Shown: in pieces, positions 33,248 to 44,200 of the stretch
Layout: each line of letters starts with the position of its first letter
Position numbering within the stretch: the stretch's first letter is position 1
NCBI GenBank assembly: GCA_021442155.1
Contig: CM038216.1
Span: 86,834,945 to 86,898,944, forward strand
Direction of reading: 5' to 3'
DNA: 64,000 nucleotides
DNA from: Cymbidium sinense
Lineage: Eukaryota; Streptophyta; Magnoliopsida; Asparagales; Orchidaceae
The notes under the pieces: model-generated
Seen by the model: only the letters and a program-made list of their open reading frames with translations
Told to the model about the DNA's origin: nothing
The model's database searches: none
Translations under genes and position numbers: made by a program

Positions 33248-34675
33248 TAGAGTTTAGGTTTAGGTCGATTAGGTTTTAGGGTTTAGGTTTTTTTTTAATT
33301 TATTTAGTTACTTTAGGTTTAGGTTTAGGGTTTGGGGTTTAGGGTTTAGGTGGTTTGGGGTTTAGGGTTTAGGGTTTAGGGTTCAGGGTTTAGGTTTTAG
33401 GGTTTATGCTTTAAGGTTTAAGGTTTAGGGTTAGGGATTATGGTTTAGGGTTTTGTGTTTAGGGTTTAGGGTTTTTAAGGTTTAGAGTACGGTTGTAGGT
33501 TTAAGGTTTAGGGCTCAGGGTTAGTTTTAGGGTTTAGGGTTTAAAGTTTTTTTTAAAATTAAGTAAACCAATTGTTTAGGTTTATTTAGTTTACTTAGTT
33601 TATTTTATTTTTTTTATTTTTTACTTTTTATTTAGTTTAGTTTATTTATTTTAGGTTTATTTATTTTGGTTTAGGTTTTTTATTTTAGTTCATTTTTTAG
33701 GTTTAAGTTTAGGTTTAGATTTATTTTTTAGTTGAGTTTTATTTTTATTTTATTTTTTAGGTTTAGGTTTTATTTTTTGTTTAAAGGTTTATGTTTATCT
33801 TTTTATTTTATTTTTTAAGGTTTAGGTTTTAGGTTATTATTTTAAATTTATTTTTAGGTTTTATTTTTTAGTTTAGGTTTAGGTTTAGTTTTCAGTTTTT
33901 TATTTTATTTAGGTTAGGATTAGGTTTAGTTTATTTTAGGTTTAAGTTCAGGTTTTATTTATTTTTATCTAGTTTATTTTAGTTTAGGTTAAGGTTTATT
34001 TTATTTTGTTTCTTTATTTTTATTTTAGGTTTAGTTTTTTTTAGTTTAGGGTTTACATTTTATTTTTTTATTTATTTTAAGTTTATTTTGTTTTTATTTT
34101 ATTTTATTTTAGATTTATTTTATTTTTATTTTACAGTTAGTTTTTATTTTATTTAGGTTTTTTACTCTTAGGTTTACTTTAATTTTTTTGTTTGGTTTAT
34201 GTTTTTATTTATTAAATTTTAATTTTTGTTAATTTTTATTTTATTTAATTTTTAGGTTTAGGTTTATTTTTTGTTTTAGGTTTTTATTTTATTTTATTAT
34301 TTTATTTTATTTAGGTTTTAATTTATTTTATTTCTCGATTTTATTTAGTTTAGGTTTAGGTTTTTAGGCTTTTTGGGTTTAGGGTTTAGGGTTTAGGGTT
34401 TTAGGATTTAGGGTTTAGGGTTTTAGGGTTTAGGGTTTAGGGTTTAGGGTTTAAGTTTAGGGTTTAGGGTTTAGGGTTTTAGGGTTTAGGGTTTAGGGTT
34501 TAGGATTTAAGATTATAGGTTTAGGATTAATTTTTGGGTTTAGGGTTTAGGGTTTAGTGTTAAGTTTTTTTTATTTATTTTTTATTTTTTTATATTTTTA
34601 GGGTTTAAGGTTTAGAGTTTAGAGTATAGTTTTAAGGTTTAAGGTTAAGGTTATAGTTTCAGGTTTAGGATTTTG
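33248..34675. repeat. Composite telomere-like satellite unit
   Basis: TTTAGGG block with AATTTATTTAGTTACTTT at 33297-33314, exact junction motif (TTTTAAAATTAAGTAAA) at 33551-33567, TTTATTTTAGG array (33575-34370), and a TTTAGGG block with long perfect runs (34376-34510). No gene. Confidence 0.9.
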
Positions 34676-35162
34676 TTTTTTTAACAAAGAACAAATTCAG
34701 ATTCAACATTTCTTCATTCTGATTTCATCAACCAAGTAACACACCAAGTTTTCTAAGACACGAGCGATGACATAGATAAAAAATGAGCACACATAGAGCA
34801 AATTAAAAACCCTAGATAACTAGAACCGTCTCAACTATAAAACCACAGTTCCATAAGCAGTAGATCGGATCGACCGTTCTTTAGTTTCTCCAGTTCCCAT
34901 AGAACTACCCGGCCTCTCGAGTAGCAGGATCCACCATCATATCCATGATCTCTCCCTCCGCCACCACCATGGCGGTAACCTCCATCGCTCCTCTCACCTC
35001 CATAATCACCACTGATCTGACCACCACCTTCATATCCACCAGCACCTCTTGATCCCCCAACACCACTGCGATAACCGCCGCCACCGCCTTCACCTCTACC
35101 GCCAGATCTAGACTGAGCTTGGTTGAAGGTGATGTTCCTACCAGCAAGGTTCTACCCATTCT
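34676..35162 (-). pseudogene. GR-RBP 3' fragment retrocopy, copy 8
   Basis: Minus strand, well preserved. It reads NG-stop-NLAGRNITFNQAQSRSG near 35158-35095, then GGGGGYRSGVGGSRGAGG, DYGGERSDGGYRHGGGGG and RDHGYDGGSCYSRGR. A 1-bp indel near 34905 then shifts the normal GGSDGNWRN end out of frame. There is a stop in place of Gln at the third codon. The 3' UTR is nearly full and ends with poly(A) at about 34676-34682. It supports the GR-RBP identity through the conserved segment after the RRM. Confidence 0.87.
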
Positions 35163-35430
35163 TAGGGTTTTTGTTTAGGTTTAGGTTTATTAGGTTATAG
35201 GGTTTAGGTTTATTTTATAATTTATTTACTTACTTTTGGTTTAGGTTTAGGGATTCATGTATAGGGTTCAGGGTTTATGGTTTACGGTTTAGGGTTTAGG
35301 GTTTTGGGTTTTGGGTTTGGGGTTTAGGGTATTAGGGTTAAGGGTTTAGGGTTAGGTTTTTTTTTCTATTTTTAGGGTTTAGGGAATAGGTTTTAGGTTT
35401 AAGGTTCAGGTTTTAGTTTAGGGTTTTTGG
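35163..35430. repeat. TTTAGGG-type array
   Basis: Short telomere-like block with the flank motif variant AATTTATTTACTTACTTT at about 35218-35236, between copy 8 and the GR-RBP/P0 chimera. Confidence 0.87.
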
Positions 35431-35860
35431 TTTTTTTTTAACAGAGAACAAATTCATATTCAATATTTCCTCTTTCTTATTTTATCAACCAAGTAACACA
35501 CCAAGTTTTCTAAGACACATGCGATGACATAAATAAATAATTAGCACGCAAAGGGCAAATCAAAAGCCCAAAATAACTAGAACCTTCTCTACTATAAAGA
35601 CACGGTTCCAAAAGTAGTAGATTGGATCAGTCATTCTTCAGTTTCTCCAGTTCCCATCAGAACCACCCCGAGCTCTCGAGTAGCATGATCAATAATCATA
35701 TCCCGATCTCACACTCCACCACCACCACGGCTGTAACCTCTGTCGCTCCTCCTGCCTCCATAACCACCACTGCTCTGACCACCATGTCCATATCCACCAG
35801 CACCTCCAGATCCCCCACCACCACTATGATTACTATTGCATCCGCCTTCACTTCCAAATT
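35431..35860 (-). pseudogene. GR-RBP part of a GR-RBP/P0 chimeric retrocopy
   Basis: Minus strand. Normal poly(A) end (35431-35439), 3' UTR and glycine tract, but at about 35860, just inside the start of the glycine-rich part, the sequence changes without a spacer into ribosomal protein P0 in the same orientation. The NGQNLDGRNIT segment present in all other long copies is therefore missing. The fusion makes a minus-strand frame of 133 codons at 35696-36097 in which P0 residues are followed by out-of-phase glycine-tract translation (valine rich). It is not expected to be functional. Confidence 0.85.
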
Positions 35861-36322
35861 GTAAGCGTTGATGAACTTATGGGGTGCTACAGCAAGGGTG
35901 GGATAAGAGAGGGTCAATGAGGGAGAAGTGATCATTAAAAGGCTTATCGAAAACTTCTCGATGAGATCACCTTTAGTGAGGTCAAGCACCTCAGGACTGA
36001 ACACCGAACCATCATAATACACAGACTGGATGATAAGGCCATAAAATAATGGCCTAATCCCCAGCTCAATGAGAAGAGCATTCTCTGAGGATCCCACCTT
36101 TTTTAATCAGCTTAATCGGGGTGATAATTTCAATAGTACCCTTATTTATCTTAGTTGGGATGTTGAGAACCTAGAAGAAAGAAGTTTGTGAAGGATCCAG
36201 ACCAGTGTTGCCTGGAAGAACCACAACATTATTAGGTGCAACAAGACCAACATGAACAGGAGCACCAACTTTGTATTTTGCAACCTCTTCGCTGACATCT
36301 TTAAGATCTCCTTTCATAAAAA
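35861..36322 (-). pseudogene. Ribosomal stalk protein P0 retrocopy fragment (middle part)
   Basis: Encodes a piece of the 60S acidic ribosomal protein P0, which anchors the P1/P2 stalk. On the minus strand: [18 protein letters not shown] near 36315, [21 protein letters not shown] then a stop (Q codon CAG changed to TAG), [20 protein letters not shown], and in another frame [35 protein letters not shown] and PHKFINAY at the fusion point. It covers roughly residues 105-255 of a 320-residue protein and has no introns, so it is mRNA-derived. Its 5' end abuts TTTAGGG. Confidence 0.92.
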
Positions 36323-37718
36323 TTTAGGGTTTAGGGTTTAGGGATTTAGTGTTTAAGCTTTTAGGGTTTAGGATTTAGGGTTAGGGTTTAGGGTTTAGGG
36401 TTTAGGGTTTAAGGTTTAGGGTTTAGGGTTTAGGGTTTAGGGTTTAGGGTTTAGGGTTTAGGGTTAGTTTTAGGGTTTAGAGTTTTTTTTTAAAAAAAAA
36501 TTAAAGCTATGTTTATATTTATTTAGTTTACTTAGTTTATTTTTTATTTATTTTAGTTTATTTTATTTTTTATTTTTACTTAGGTTTATTTTATTTTAAT
36601 TTATTTTATTTTTTATTTTTATTTAAGTATATTTTTTATTTTTATTTAGTTTAGTTTATTTATTTTAAGTTTTTTATTTTATTTTATTTTATTTTTTTAG
36701 GTGTAGGTTTATGTTTATGTTTATTTTGTTGAGTTTATTTTTTATTTTATTTTTAGGTTTAAGTTTTATTTTTATTTTTAGGATTAGGTTTAGGTTTTTT
36801 TATTTTTTTTAGCTTTAGGTTTTAGGTTTTTATTTTAGGTTTATTTTGAGGTTTTTTTTTAGTTTAAGTTTATGTTTATTATTAGTTTATTTTATTTTAT
36901 TTAGTTTAGGTTTAGGTTTAGGTTTAGGTTTAGTTTATTTTAGGTTTAGGTTTTGGTTTTATTAATTTTTGTTTAGTTTATTTTAGTTTAGGTTTAGGTT
37001 TAGGTTTATTTTAATTTGTCTATTTTATTTTTATTTTAGGTTTAGTTTTTCTTAGTTTAGGGTTTAGGTTTTATTTTTATTTATTTTTAGATTTATCTTT
37101 TTAGGTTTAGGTTTTTATTTAGTTTTATTTTAGGTTTATTTTATTTTTATTTTATGTTTAGTTTTTATTTTATTTAGGTTTTTTATTTATGTTTATTTTA
37201 TTTTTTAGTTTAGATTAGGTTTTTATTTATTTTATTTTAGTTTATTTTTACTTTTATTTTATTAATTTTTAAGTTTAGGTTTATTTTTTGGTTAAACTTT
37301 TTATTTTAATTTATTTTTTTATTTTATTTAGGTTTAGGTTTTTTTATTTATTTTCTTTTTAGGTTTTATTTGGTTTAGGTTTAGGTTTTTAGGGTTTAGG
37401 GTTTAGGGTTTAGGGCTTAAGGTTTAGTGTTTAGGATTTAGGGTTTTTGGGTTTAGGGTTTAGGGTTAGGGTTTAGGATTTAGGGTTTAGGGTTTAGGGT
37501 TTAGGGTTTTAGGGCTTTTAGGGTTTAGGGTTTAGGGTTTAGGATTTATGGTGTAAGGTTTTGGGTTTGGGGTTTAGGGTTTTAGTGTTTAGGGTTTAGG
37601 GTTTAGGGTTTTAGGTTTAGTGTTTAGGGTTAGTTTTAGGATTTATCGTTTAGTGTTAAGATTTTTTTTATTTTTTTTTAATTTTAAGGTTTAGGGTTTA
37701 GGGTTTTTGTTTTTTTTC
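36323..37718. repeat. Composite telomere-like satellite unit
   Basis: Perfect TTTAGGG runs (36375-36470), a degraded junction motif (36484-36510), TTTATTTTAGG array (36515-37390), then TTTAGGG block (37391-37718). No gene. Confidence 0.88.
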
Positions 37719-38205
37719 TTTTTAATAAGAGCAAATTCAGATTCAACATTTCTTCTTTTCAATTTCATCTACCAAGTAACACACTAAGTTTTCTAAGACA
37801 CAAGCAATGACATAGATAAAAAATGAGAATGCATAGATCAAATTAGAAACCCTATATAACTAGACCGTCTCTACTATAAAGACCCAATTCCATAAGCAGC
37901 AAATCATATCGGCCATTCTTCAATTTCTCCAGTTCCCATCAGAACCACCCCGGCCTCTCGAGTAGCAGGATCCACCATCTTATCCTCGATCTATTCCTCC
38001 ACCACCACCATCGTTGTAACCTCTATCGTTCCTCCCGCCTACATAACCACCACTACTCAGACCACCACCTGTATATCCACCAACACCTCCAGATCCCTCA
38101 CCACCATTGTGATAATCACTGCCTTCGCCTTTGCCTCCACTGCCAGATCTAGACTAAGCCTGGTTGATAGTGATGTTCTTGCCATCAAGGTTCTGCCTAT
38201 TCTCA
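37719..38205 (-). pseudogene. GR-RBP 3' fragment retrocopy, copy 9
   Basis: Minus strand. Starts with NRQNLDGKNITINQA-stop-SRSG (about 38204-38140), followed by a glycine tract (GYTGGGLSSGGYVGGR-like), YSRGR, a GGSDGNW end and the shared 3' UTR, with poly(A) at about 37719-37723. Stops and indels break it. It lies 150 bp from the second P0 retrocopy. Confidence 0.85.
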
Positions 38206-38348
38206 GGGTTTAAGTTCAATTTTAGGTTTATTAGATTTTAGGTTTTAGGTTTATTTTATAATTTATTTACTTACTTTAGGTTTAGGATTAAAGTTTGGGG
38301 TTTAGGGTTTAGGGTTTAGGGTTAGGATTTAGGGTTTAGGGTTTAGGG
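38206..38348. repeat. Short TTTAGGG-type array
   Basis: Telomere-like spacer with the flank motif AATTTATTTACTTACTTT at about 38260-38277. It separates a GR-RBP copy from the P0 retrocopy. Confidence 0.87.
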
Positions 38349-39223
38349 TTTTTTTAAAGCTCAAATGATTCCAAAACAAACAAGAAATTACCAAATAAAA
38401 TAAGACTTTATCCTCTAACAACTAATAAAATAATATAAAATAAATTTAAATTCAAAAATTTACAAAAAGAGTATTTCACAAAAATGATTTAACTCCGAGA
38501 GACAAAAAAATTTGATTTTATAGAAGTCCAACAAACTTTGTTGAACAAGCTGAAACCTATTTCATCATGAGATTCCTCAGCAAGGGCTTCCTTTTTATTT
38601 TCCATTACTAGCGGTAGCACCAGAGTAGTAGAAACATCGGATCAATAAGCACATCAAATTTACTAGGATCCTTCAAATACTCCTTAACCTTCTCATCCTG
38701 AGGGTATGTGTAATCAGTAGCAATCGTGATGATGAGGACATTCTTGTAAGCATTGATGAACATGTGGGGCATTGTTGTAAGGGTGGAATAAGAGAGGGCC
38801 AGTGAGAGTGAAGTGATCATTGAAAGGCCTGTCGAAAACTTCCCTATGAGATCATTATTAGTGAGGTCAAGCACCTCAGGACTGAATGCTGAACCATCAT
38901 CATACACATACTGGATGACAAGGCCATAAAAGAACGGCCTAATCTCGAGCTTAACGAGAAGAGCATCCTTTGAGGACCCCACCTTATCACCTTTTTAATC
39001 AATCGGGTTGATAATTTCAACAGTACCATTGTTGATCTTAGTTGGGATGTTGAGAACCTGGAAGAAAGAAGTCTATGAAGGATCCAGACTAGTGTTTCAT
39101 GGAGGAACCATAACATCAATAGGTGCAACAAGACCAATATGGGCAAGAGCACTAACTTTGTATTTTGCAACCTCTTTGCTGACTTCTTTAACAGCACCTT
39201 TCTTAAAAAATAGCTCAACCATG
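38349..39223 (-). pseudogene. Ribosomal protein P0 retrocopy with 3' UTR and poly(A)
   Basis: Minus strand, from about 39215: [31 protein letters not shown] then stop, [20 protein letters not shown]. Then a 124-codon open frame (38608-38982) reads [49 protein letters not shown] and [16 protein letters not shown]. The acidic tail appears in another frame as ALAEESHDEIGFSLFN near 38590-38545. A 3' UTR and poly(A) (about 38349-38355) follow. The Ala-rich hinge is mostly lost. It has no introns and is truncated at nearly the same 5' point as the other P0 copy. It is a non-functional processed pseudogene. Confidence 0.93.
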
Positions 39224-40322
39224 GTTTAGGGTTTAGGGTTCTAGGGTTTATGCTTTTAGGGATTAGGATTTAGGGTTAGGGTTTGAGGTTTAGGGTTTTG
39301 GGTTTTGGGTTTTGGGTTTAAGGTTTTGGGATTTTAAGGGTTTAGAGGTTAGGGTTTAGGGTTGTAGGTTTAGTGTTATAGGCTTAGGGTTTAGGGTTTA
39401 GGGTTTAGGTATTTTTTTTTAAATTAAGTAAATTGAAAAGTTCAGGTTTATTTAGTTTATTTTTTATTTATTTTATTTTATTTTATTTTTTATTTTTCTT
39501 TAGGTTTATTTTTTTTTTATTTAGTTTATTTATTTAGGCTAATTTATTTTTAATTTATGATTTTATTTTAGTTTATTTTTTGGTTTAGGTTAAGGTTTAG
39601 GTTTATTTTATAGTTGAGTTTTACTATTTATTTTATTTTTTAGGTTTAGGTTTTATTTTTTATTTTTAGGTTTAGCTTTAGGTTATATGTTTTTATTTTA
39701 GGTTTATTTTTAGGTTTTATTTTTAAGTTTAGATTTATTTTTAGTTTATTTTGTTTTATTTAGTTTAGGTTTAGGTTTAGGGTTAGTTTATTTTAGGTTT
39801 AGGTTTAGGTTTTATTTATTTTAGTTTATTTTATTTTAGTTTAGGTTTATTTTATTTTGTTTATTTTATTTTTATTTTATGCTTAGTTTTTTTTTAGTTT
39901 AGGGTTTATGTTTTATTTTTAGATTTATTTTTTAGTTTTAAGTTTTTATTTAGTTTTTATTTTATTTTATTTTAGGTTTATTTTATTTTTATTTTACATT
40001 TAGTTTTAATTTTATTTAAGTTTTTATTCTTAGGTTTATTTTATTTTTTTAGTTTAGTTTAGCTTTATTTATTTATATTTTAGTTTATTTTAACTTTTTA
40101 TTTAATTTTATTTTTAGGTTTAGGTTTAGGTTTTAGTTTAGGTTTTTAATTTTTTTAGGTTTATGTTTTTTTATTTATTTTCTTTTTAGGTTTTATTTAG
40201 TTTAAGTTTAGTTTTTTAGGTTTTTAGGGTTTAGGGTTTAGGGTTTAGGGTTTAGGGTTTAGGGTTTAGGGTTTTAGGATTTAGGGTTTTAAGGTTTTTA
40301 GTGTTTGGGGTTTAAGGTTCTT
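39224..40322. repeat. Composite telomere-like satellite unit
   Basis: TTTAGGG block (39224-39412), junction motif (about 39416-39432, TTAAATTAAGTAAA), TTTATTTTAGG array (39445-40220), TTTAGGG block to 40322. No gene. Confidence 0.88.
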
Positions 40323-41286
40323 TTTTTAACTAAAAGGAATTTATTGTTCAGAAAAATTGGTACAAGAAGACCGTATTAGAGACTAAACTCAAAAAGAAAA
40401 AAAACTACTACTCAAATGAGCTACATGAATCATAGTTTAGTGCCTAAACTAACAGATCAAAGAGCAATAAAAAAAAAAGAAAGAAAAATTAAAAAAAGCG
40501 ACAAAGGCGGAACAAAACTAAGAATCCATGGAGCTCAAAGAACCTCCAAAGAGATGAAGATCCATAAGAAAAGGAAACGCAACACAATTGAAGATAACTC
40601 TAGCCATCTAAGAAAAAGAGACCATCAAGTAAGACTCCGCTCCTCAAGAAGAAGAGACCAACTAAAAAAGAGAACCTGCAACATACAAGAAATCTCAACT
40701 AGAAGGAAATCAGAAAACCAAAAAAGAAAAAACTCAGGCTCAAATATGAGGAAAAAAGGATAATCACAATAAAGAGGGGCATCAAATCCTAAGTGTATCC
40801 AACTTCAAAGGAGGGTTACAAATAGGAAAAGTCACCAGCCACCAAAATATCAAGGAAAAAATCCATCATATCATCATAGCCATCCGAACTAAAGAAAAAT
40901 ACAAACTATCATAATAGCCACCCAACCAAAGAAAAAGTGAAGCTAAGGAAACAAAAAGAGAGAGGAGAAGAACATTTAAAATTAATATAAGGTAATCCCA
41001 ACAAAATAAAATATGAACACCTTTTAAAAAATAGGGAGAAAAGAAGCTCACGACTAAAAAAAAAAAAGAAAAGAGCCTCAAAAGACAAAGAGCCCACAAC
41101 AACACCAATCCAAAGCCAACAAGGCACCAAGCCAATGGAGCCTAAAACAACACCAATCCAAAGCCACCAAGGCACCAACCAAAGAAAAGGAAATAGCCAA
41201 CAAAGCAGCCACACAATAGAGCACCCACAAAAAATATCCCAAGAAAGAGCAAGAGAACCAAACCAACCAAAAAAAAGAAGAAGGCA
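40323..41286 (-). mobile_element. 3' part of the ORF1-only LINE family (inverted copy)
   Basis: Reverse complement of the 3' UTR at about 4220-5114: same terminal GAATTTATTG (sense CAATAAATTC) and poly(A) at 40323-40329, same GAGACTAAACTC pair, and the same TTGGTTGGTG-type stretch. It is 5'-truncated exactly where the LTR block begins (41287), a position equivalent to about 4220 in the other copy. Lys/Arg-rich open frames on the plus strand here (115 codons at 40416-40763) are antisense to the 3' UTR and not considered genes. Confidence 0.8.
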
Positions 41287-44200
41287 TGTGGTGTTTATTT
41301 TGTGTTGAAAGTTGTTATTATTAAGTGTGTTTATGTGAGGGGACACCACGTAGATCTTATGTACTCATTAGGGGTGATCGTACAACATTAAAGAATAATG
41401 TACTATCTCAAGAGATAGAAGTCATTATCCTATAATGGACCTAATCACCTAAATGAGGACTCTAAGGCATGATGGGTCTTGAATGTAGAGATCTTTTCCC
41501 TACTTTACATGGAAAAGTAAAGTAGGGTTTATTTTAAGTAGTTCATGAAGTTCCCATGGAGGCAAGCCCCATAGTTAATTACATCTAAGGAATGATATTC
41601 CTTAGAAATACTCTTGATTAAGTAAATGATCATTGTCTGTCTCCAAAGATTTCAAAGATAGGACTATCAACCAATTGGTTATTTTTGGAAAATCAAGTGG
41701 GATTGATCATAAGGGAAGAGTTCTTATTGAAATCAAAGGAGATGAGTAATTAATGCTCATGAAACTAGGAAAGTGAGCATCCCAAATTATCCTATGGTTG
41801 GGCTTTATATTTTTTAAGTTGAAGATAATTATCTATTTGAGTTGGATTTTCATTAGAAATCTAGGGCTTACAATTCCACAATACAAGATTGATGCCTAAG
41901 AGGTGAGGATTTATGCTTGTAGCCCATAAAGGAAACAACAATCTCGGATCCTAAATCTAGGGAGCTTTAGCAAGGGCGAGCATGACCTAAATCTAAGGCA
42001 AAATGGGTATATAGTTTTCCTCCACAAGAGAGTAAACCACCTTTACGTTGGGCTTACAACCACAGGGTGTAACTAACTCCTCCTACGATTTAAAAAAAAA
42101 CATGCAGGTAAGTCTTATGCTTTGCAAGATGGCTAGGGTTGTTTATTTAGAAAGAGACTAACTCCTTAAATTCACTCTTGAAGGGACTAGATCATGAAGG
42201 GCAAGATTATTGACCTAGAACTAATGTAAATTTTTCAAATTTTAGTTTGATTTTTAGACATTTTATTTGACACAGCTATGGGATTTTTATATGCCTAATG
42301 CATGAGAAAATTAGTTATGGACTAAAAATAGAAAGAAGAAGGAGGTGTGTTTCCCCATGGCTCTTAAAGGTCAAGCCATTTTCTCTAGCAAAGGTGGAAG
42401 CCCTCCATTAGCGAGTGAGATTATATGATTTATGCATGATTTGAGATATACAACATCCATAAGGGGTTGCTAAATCTTTTATTATCTTGATTTATTCCCT
42501 AGGCTTTAAGTGAGATTATAAATTATTTAATTTAATTTTGTGTTGATTAATTGGATAGAAAATTTATTTTTTCCTAAGAGCTTAATCACATCCAGGCCAT
42601 TCAATAACCATCAAATAATTAAGAAAATAGGAAAATCATGTCATAATTGTGCAATAATAAACACAACATCAATCAATTCATAAAATTAGCGCAAAAGAAT
42701 AAGAGGATGATGTGGTTGGGTTCCACCTCACAACCCGAAAAGAAATGTGGGTAGCCGAGCTTTAACTTTATACAACCCATACAACAAATAAATAATTACA
42801 ATTATAAAATGATAAGTGTTATGGGGGTCTTCATTCTTCATCCTCCATTCTTCACTCCTTGTCCTTCATTCCTTCACCTTAATTTGCTCCATTTCTTTCT
42901 TTGGTTTGGCTTGGGATGTGGTTTACTCCAGTCCAAATACTAACCAATTTTATTAAATTGCAAAATTTACATCAAAATGGAAAAACACTTACAAACAGAT
43001 TAGCCATACAAATTATTTTTACCCAAGTTAGTACTTTAATAAATTCTTAGGGTGACCCACAACAAAAGTATATATATATTCTTAGCACCAGCACAACCTA
43101 TTAGATTAAGCTAATTAGACATTCAAGTTCTCACACATCATCCGATCTACACATCATCTAAAATAATACATAAAACATTCATCACACCTGGCTAGAAATG
43201 GTAACTTAAGTTTGTGTTATTTTGTGCTTTAAGTCTTATGTGGCTTTAATTTTCTCTAAGTGTGAAAGATTCAATTTAAATGGTGGTTTTCTTTCAAGTG
43301 ATTTAGTTGACTTGTCAATTTTAGTTGGTGATTTAATTTAGTTTGAACGGGACATTTAGTGACTAAATGTTATGAAGAGAAGAAAAGAGAAGAGAACTCT
43401 CTTTCATCCTTACCTTAAAACATTCTAAAGGTAGATTGATTAATGAATTTCCTTTAGTGAATGGTTTATTATGTGTTTTAATTATTCCTATGTTTGGGTT
43501 CTCCTTAAATAGTCTTATTTAATAAGAAACGCATCTTAGGATCAGTTAGGGTGGATTACTATCACATAACACACATCCCTTCATTTCTTTCCACCATGTA
43601 TACCATGCATATGAATAATCCTAAACATACTTGTACATGCAGTGCAAATCTTAGTACACTTTGATGATGAATGCAAAGAGATGTGATTTGAAAATTTGGA
43701 TATTCCATGTGTTAATTGGATCATTGATGCATGTCTTTATTATGTAGAAAAGAGAGATTTCTCATCCATGAACTAAATGCACATCCACATGTATAAAAGT
43801 TATAAGTGAGCATGACCCCATTGTTTTCTACACCAAGGGCATAAGGTACAAGTCCTACTAAGGGCTACTTAAAGCCTCACAGCCCCGGGATGTCCAGACT
43901 GATGCACCACTTTTCTTAGATACATGTAAATGTACAAAAAGAACCAAATGGATAATGAATCATGCAAAAGATTGTGTTTGGTTTGGTTGTATAATTTACA
44001 TGTATAATATGAAGATCCTTCTTAAGTCATAACATAAAATGCATAGGAATAGATTTAAATAAGTGTTGTGTTCTTTTCAAATGAACTATACACTTGCAAA
44101 TCCTAAATTCATATTAAGAGAAGGAAAGAAAACTTCATAATACACATCTTATGCTATAATCACATGCAAGCCTATAAATATTTATAACAAGTATCACTTC

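Noticed and set aside
40416..40763. 115-codon Lys/Arg-rich plus-strand frame (a similar antisense frame exists at 4702-4905)
   Set aside because: Both are antisense to the 3' UTR of the ORF1-only LINE family; the shared LRKRDHQ words only reflect homology of the two 3' UTR copies.
41287..41815. Reading the second LTR element as plus-strand because its direct repeats start with TG on the top strand
   Set aside because: LTRs begin TG and end CA on both strands; the primer-site candidate, Gag-like frame and inverted 3' repeats all indicate minus.
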